From Candidatus Bathyarchaeota archaeon (GTDB lineage: Archaea; Thermoproteota; Bathyarchaeia; 40CM-2-53-6): a DNA stretch of 5,545 nucleotides. The notes beneath the pieces are model-generated. The model worked only from the letters and a program-made list of their open reading frames with translations. It did no database searches and was not told the DNA's origin. The DNA lies in assembly GCA_005888695.1 (NCBI GenBank), contig VBBH01000157.1:1-5545 (forward strand). The letters are read 5' to 3'. The position numbers and the translations under genes were made by a program. Of this stretch, positions 4,917 through 5,545 are shown piece by piece (the stretch's first letter is position 1; every line of letters starts with the position of its first letter).

Positions 4917-5060
4917 CTAAAATATCATGTAAAGCATAACACGAATCGTAGGCTTGTTCAGGTCGGCATGCGTGATAATGCCTCGCGGGTTTTGTGCGGT
5001 TCCTACTATCAGAATTGTAGAATCATCTTTTTCGTAACTCACAGCAATGCGAAAAGGCTT
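4917..5060 (-). pseudogene. CBS domain 2 segment in the shifted frame
   Basis: This stretch codes for KPFRIAVSYEKDDS, ILIVGTAQNPRG, IITHADLNKPTIRVML and YMIF before a TAG at 4919-4917. It is missed by simple ORF finding because it has no start codon of its own. The motif RGIITHADL is diagnostic of the last strand and helix of a CBS domain. It fits directly onto the upstream fragment (frame 1) and the downstream HEPN fragment (frame 1 again), which locates the two indels to short A/T runs at its two ends. Confidence 0.65.
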
Positions 5061-5310
5061 CCAGCAAGTGCGCAGATAGTTTCACGATTAGATTATTCGT
5101 TGGCAAGACAACTCTGGAATGAAGATCGAGAATTCCCCCAACTGAACCTTCACGCGTCAAGGGAATGTAATCGAAGATATCAAGCCAATGCGAAGAATAT
5201 CGGAACGCTCCATCAAAATACGGCTCAGTTTGAACCATGTCCCATGGGGTCATTATTTCGCTCACTTGAAACTTGGACCTTGTGATGACCTCGTGCAACG
5301 ACTCGAGCAT
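5023..5310 (-). CDS. CBS domain 1 fragment of the CBS-HEPN gene
   Basis: The 95-codon ORF as it stands in the sequence. Residues 1-78 are genuine CBS-type sequence (EIMTPWDMVQTE; DYIPLTREGSVGGILDL; LIVKLSAHLLEAF). The last residues after the T-run (SHCCELRKR) are frameshifted and meaningless, ending at a TGA. A transcript from the promoter at about 5338 would start within a few bases of this ATG. If the frameshift is real, only half a CBS pair is made, which is unlikely to fold well. Confidence 0.55.
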   Translation of the reverse strand: MLESLHEVITRSKFQVSEIMTPWDMVQTEPYFDGAFRYSSHWLDIFDYIPLTREGSVGGILDLHSRVVLPTNNLIVKLSAHLLEAFSHCCELRKR

Positions 5311-5334
5311 TGAACAACGTCTAGGTTGGTTGAG

Positions 5335-5342
5335 AATTTAAG
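5335..5342 (-). promoter_or_regulatory. TATA box for the CBS-HEPN gene
   Basis: The minus strand reads CTTAAATT, centred about 28 bases before the ATG at 5310. Sequence and spacing match an archaeal promoter driving a leaderless or nearly leaderless transcript. No Shine-Dalgarno lies in between, and this supports the chosen start. Confidence 0.5.
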
Positions 5343-5351
5343 CGCTAAAGG

Positions 5352-5439
5352 TTCAAAACCGGTGGGTTCCGGTCCTGAGTAGGGGCTTTGTACTGACCCC
5401 GATTTTTTCCTGCCTGTCAAGGTGGGCACCTCCGACAGG
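5352..5439. other. Non-coding patch with three consecutive hairpins
   Basis: Three inverted repeats follow each other: ACCGG (5358-5362) with CCGGT (5369-5373); GGGG (5382-5385) with CCCC (5397-5400); and CCTGTC (5413-5418) with GACAGG (5434-5439), the last enclosing AGGT (5420-5423) and ACCT (5428-5431). A T-run (5403-5408) stands between the second and third on the plus strand, so the first two hairpins could end plus-strand transcription, though no plus-strand gene enters here. A minus-strand frame across it reads SGPEPTGFEPLAL, which I take as a spurious translation of structured DNA. It may be a structured RNA, a recombination site or a regulator-binding region upstream of the CBS-HEPN promoter. 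Confidence 0.4.
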
Positions 5440-5494
5440 ATTCGCTCGCCAATGGGAATCCGCATAGACTACAAACACTCCCCTCTTTCTCTTG

Positions 5495-5545
5495 CTACTC
5501 GAACCGCCGAGAGACCTCAGCGTACATATCGTCCATTAGCTGCGC
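5495..5545 (-). CDS. Last codons of a gene entering from the right edge
   Basis: The minus strand reads QLMDDMYAEVSRRFE and then TAG (5497-5495), in frame to the window edge (16 codons). The acidic-to-basic helical ending looks like a real C-terminus, and no gene is otherwise present in the last 100 bases. It would lie upstream of the CBS-HEPN gene on the same strand, separated by about 185 bases including the hairpin patch. It is too short to name. Confidence 0.3.
   Translation of the reverse strand, partial: AQLMDDMYAEVSRRFE

Larger units (their letters stand above)
4552..5310 (-). pseudogene. CBS-pair plus HEPN-domain fusion protein, broken by two compensating frameshifts
   Basis: The reconstructed product is about 252 residues. 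CBS 1 (about 13-65) contains FQVSEIMTPWDMVQTE and FDYIPLTREGSVGGILDL. CBS 2 (about 75-128) lies in another frame and contains FRIAVSYEKDDSTILIVG and NPRGIITHADLNKP, the classic G-I-(I/V)-T-x-A-D-L ending. The C-terminal helical domain ends with the HEPN motif RNRLVH (R-N-x3-H). CBS pairs bind adenine nucleotides or related ligands; HEPN domains are commonly metal-independent RNases, with R and H in the active site. Frame change 1 is an extra base in the A-run at 5052-5055, and removing it joins LLEAF to RIAV. Frame change 2 is a missing base in the A-run at 4919-4922, and restoring it joins VMLYMIF to LAFEVKLS. The two cancel. The ATG at 5310 is well supported by its promoter. Ligand-gated RNase is an inference. 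Confidence 0.65.

Noticed and set aside
4968..5285. Plus-strand 105-codon ORF opposite the CBS domains
   Set aside because: It is antisense to a clear CBS pair and has no motif or promoter.
5262..5465. Minus-strand 67-codon ORF containing SGPEPTGFEP
   Set aside because: It overlaps the start of the CBS-HEPN gene and its promoter, runs across the hairpins and has no protein-like pattern; it is best explained as a translation of non-coding DNA.

Overview
The window looks archaeal. Several genes have a TATA-like box centred about 26 bases before the start codon, which fits leaderless transcripts (VOC protein, thioesterase, CBS-HEPN gene). GTG and TTG starts are common. The protein styles, such as a three-helix membrane protein and a membrane-anchored nuclease with a Cys-rich spacer, recall mesophilic Thermoproteota (Nitrososphaeria or Bathyarchaeia). 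That placement is an inference; no marker gene is present.

Left part (1-1626): a minus-strand gene running off the left edge and interrupted by one in-frame TAA; a small three-helix membrane protein just upstream of it; a plus-strand GNAT acetyltransferase of the polyamine-acetyltransferase type; a short gap holding a degenerate tRNA 3'-end-like sequence; and a small Cys-containing hypothetical protein on the minus strand.

Middle (1627-2640): a divergent promoter region, then two intact plus-strand enzymes, a VOC-fold protein lacking the usual metal-binding His residues and a PaaI-type hotdog thioesterase. Both look like stand-alone metabolic or detoxification enzymes.

Right part (2640-5545): a minus-strand run rich in nuclease folds. 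From its 5' end: a CBS-pair plus HEPN fusion broken by two compensating 1-base frameshifts, both in runs of A/T; a small acidic ORF; a PD-(D/E)xK nuclease-like gene with three in-frame stops that continues into a weak winged-helix-like tail; and an intact membrane-anchored, extracellular staphylococcal-nuclease-like protein. Upstream of the CBS-HEPN promoter lies a non-coding patch with three consecutive hairpins, then the last codons of a gene entering from the right edge.

The most interesting point is that the cluster pairs a ligand-sensing CBS module with a HEPN ribonuclease-like domain beside a RecB-like nuclease. This resembles a defence or stress-response locus, but in this copy both genes are broken. 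The breaks are either real decay or sequence error; the homopolymer indels fit error, while the substitutions to stop codons fit decay better.
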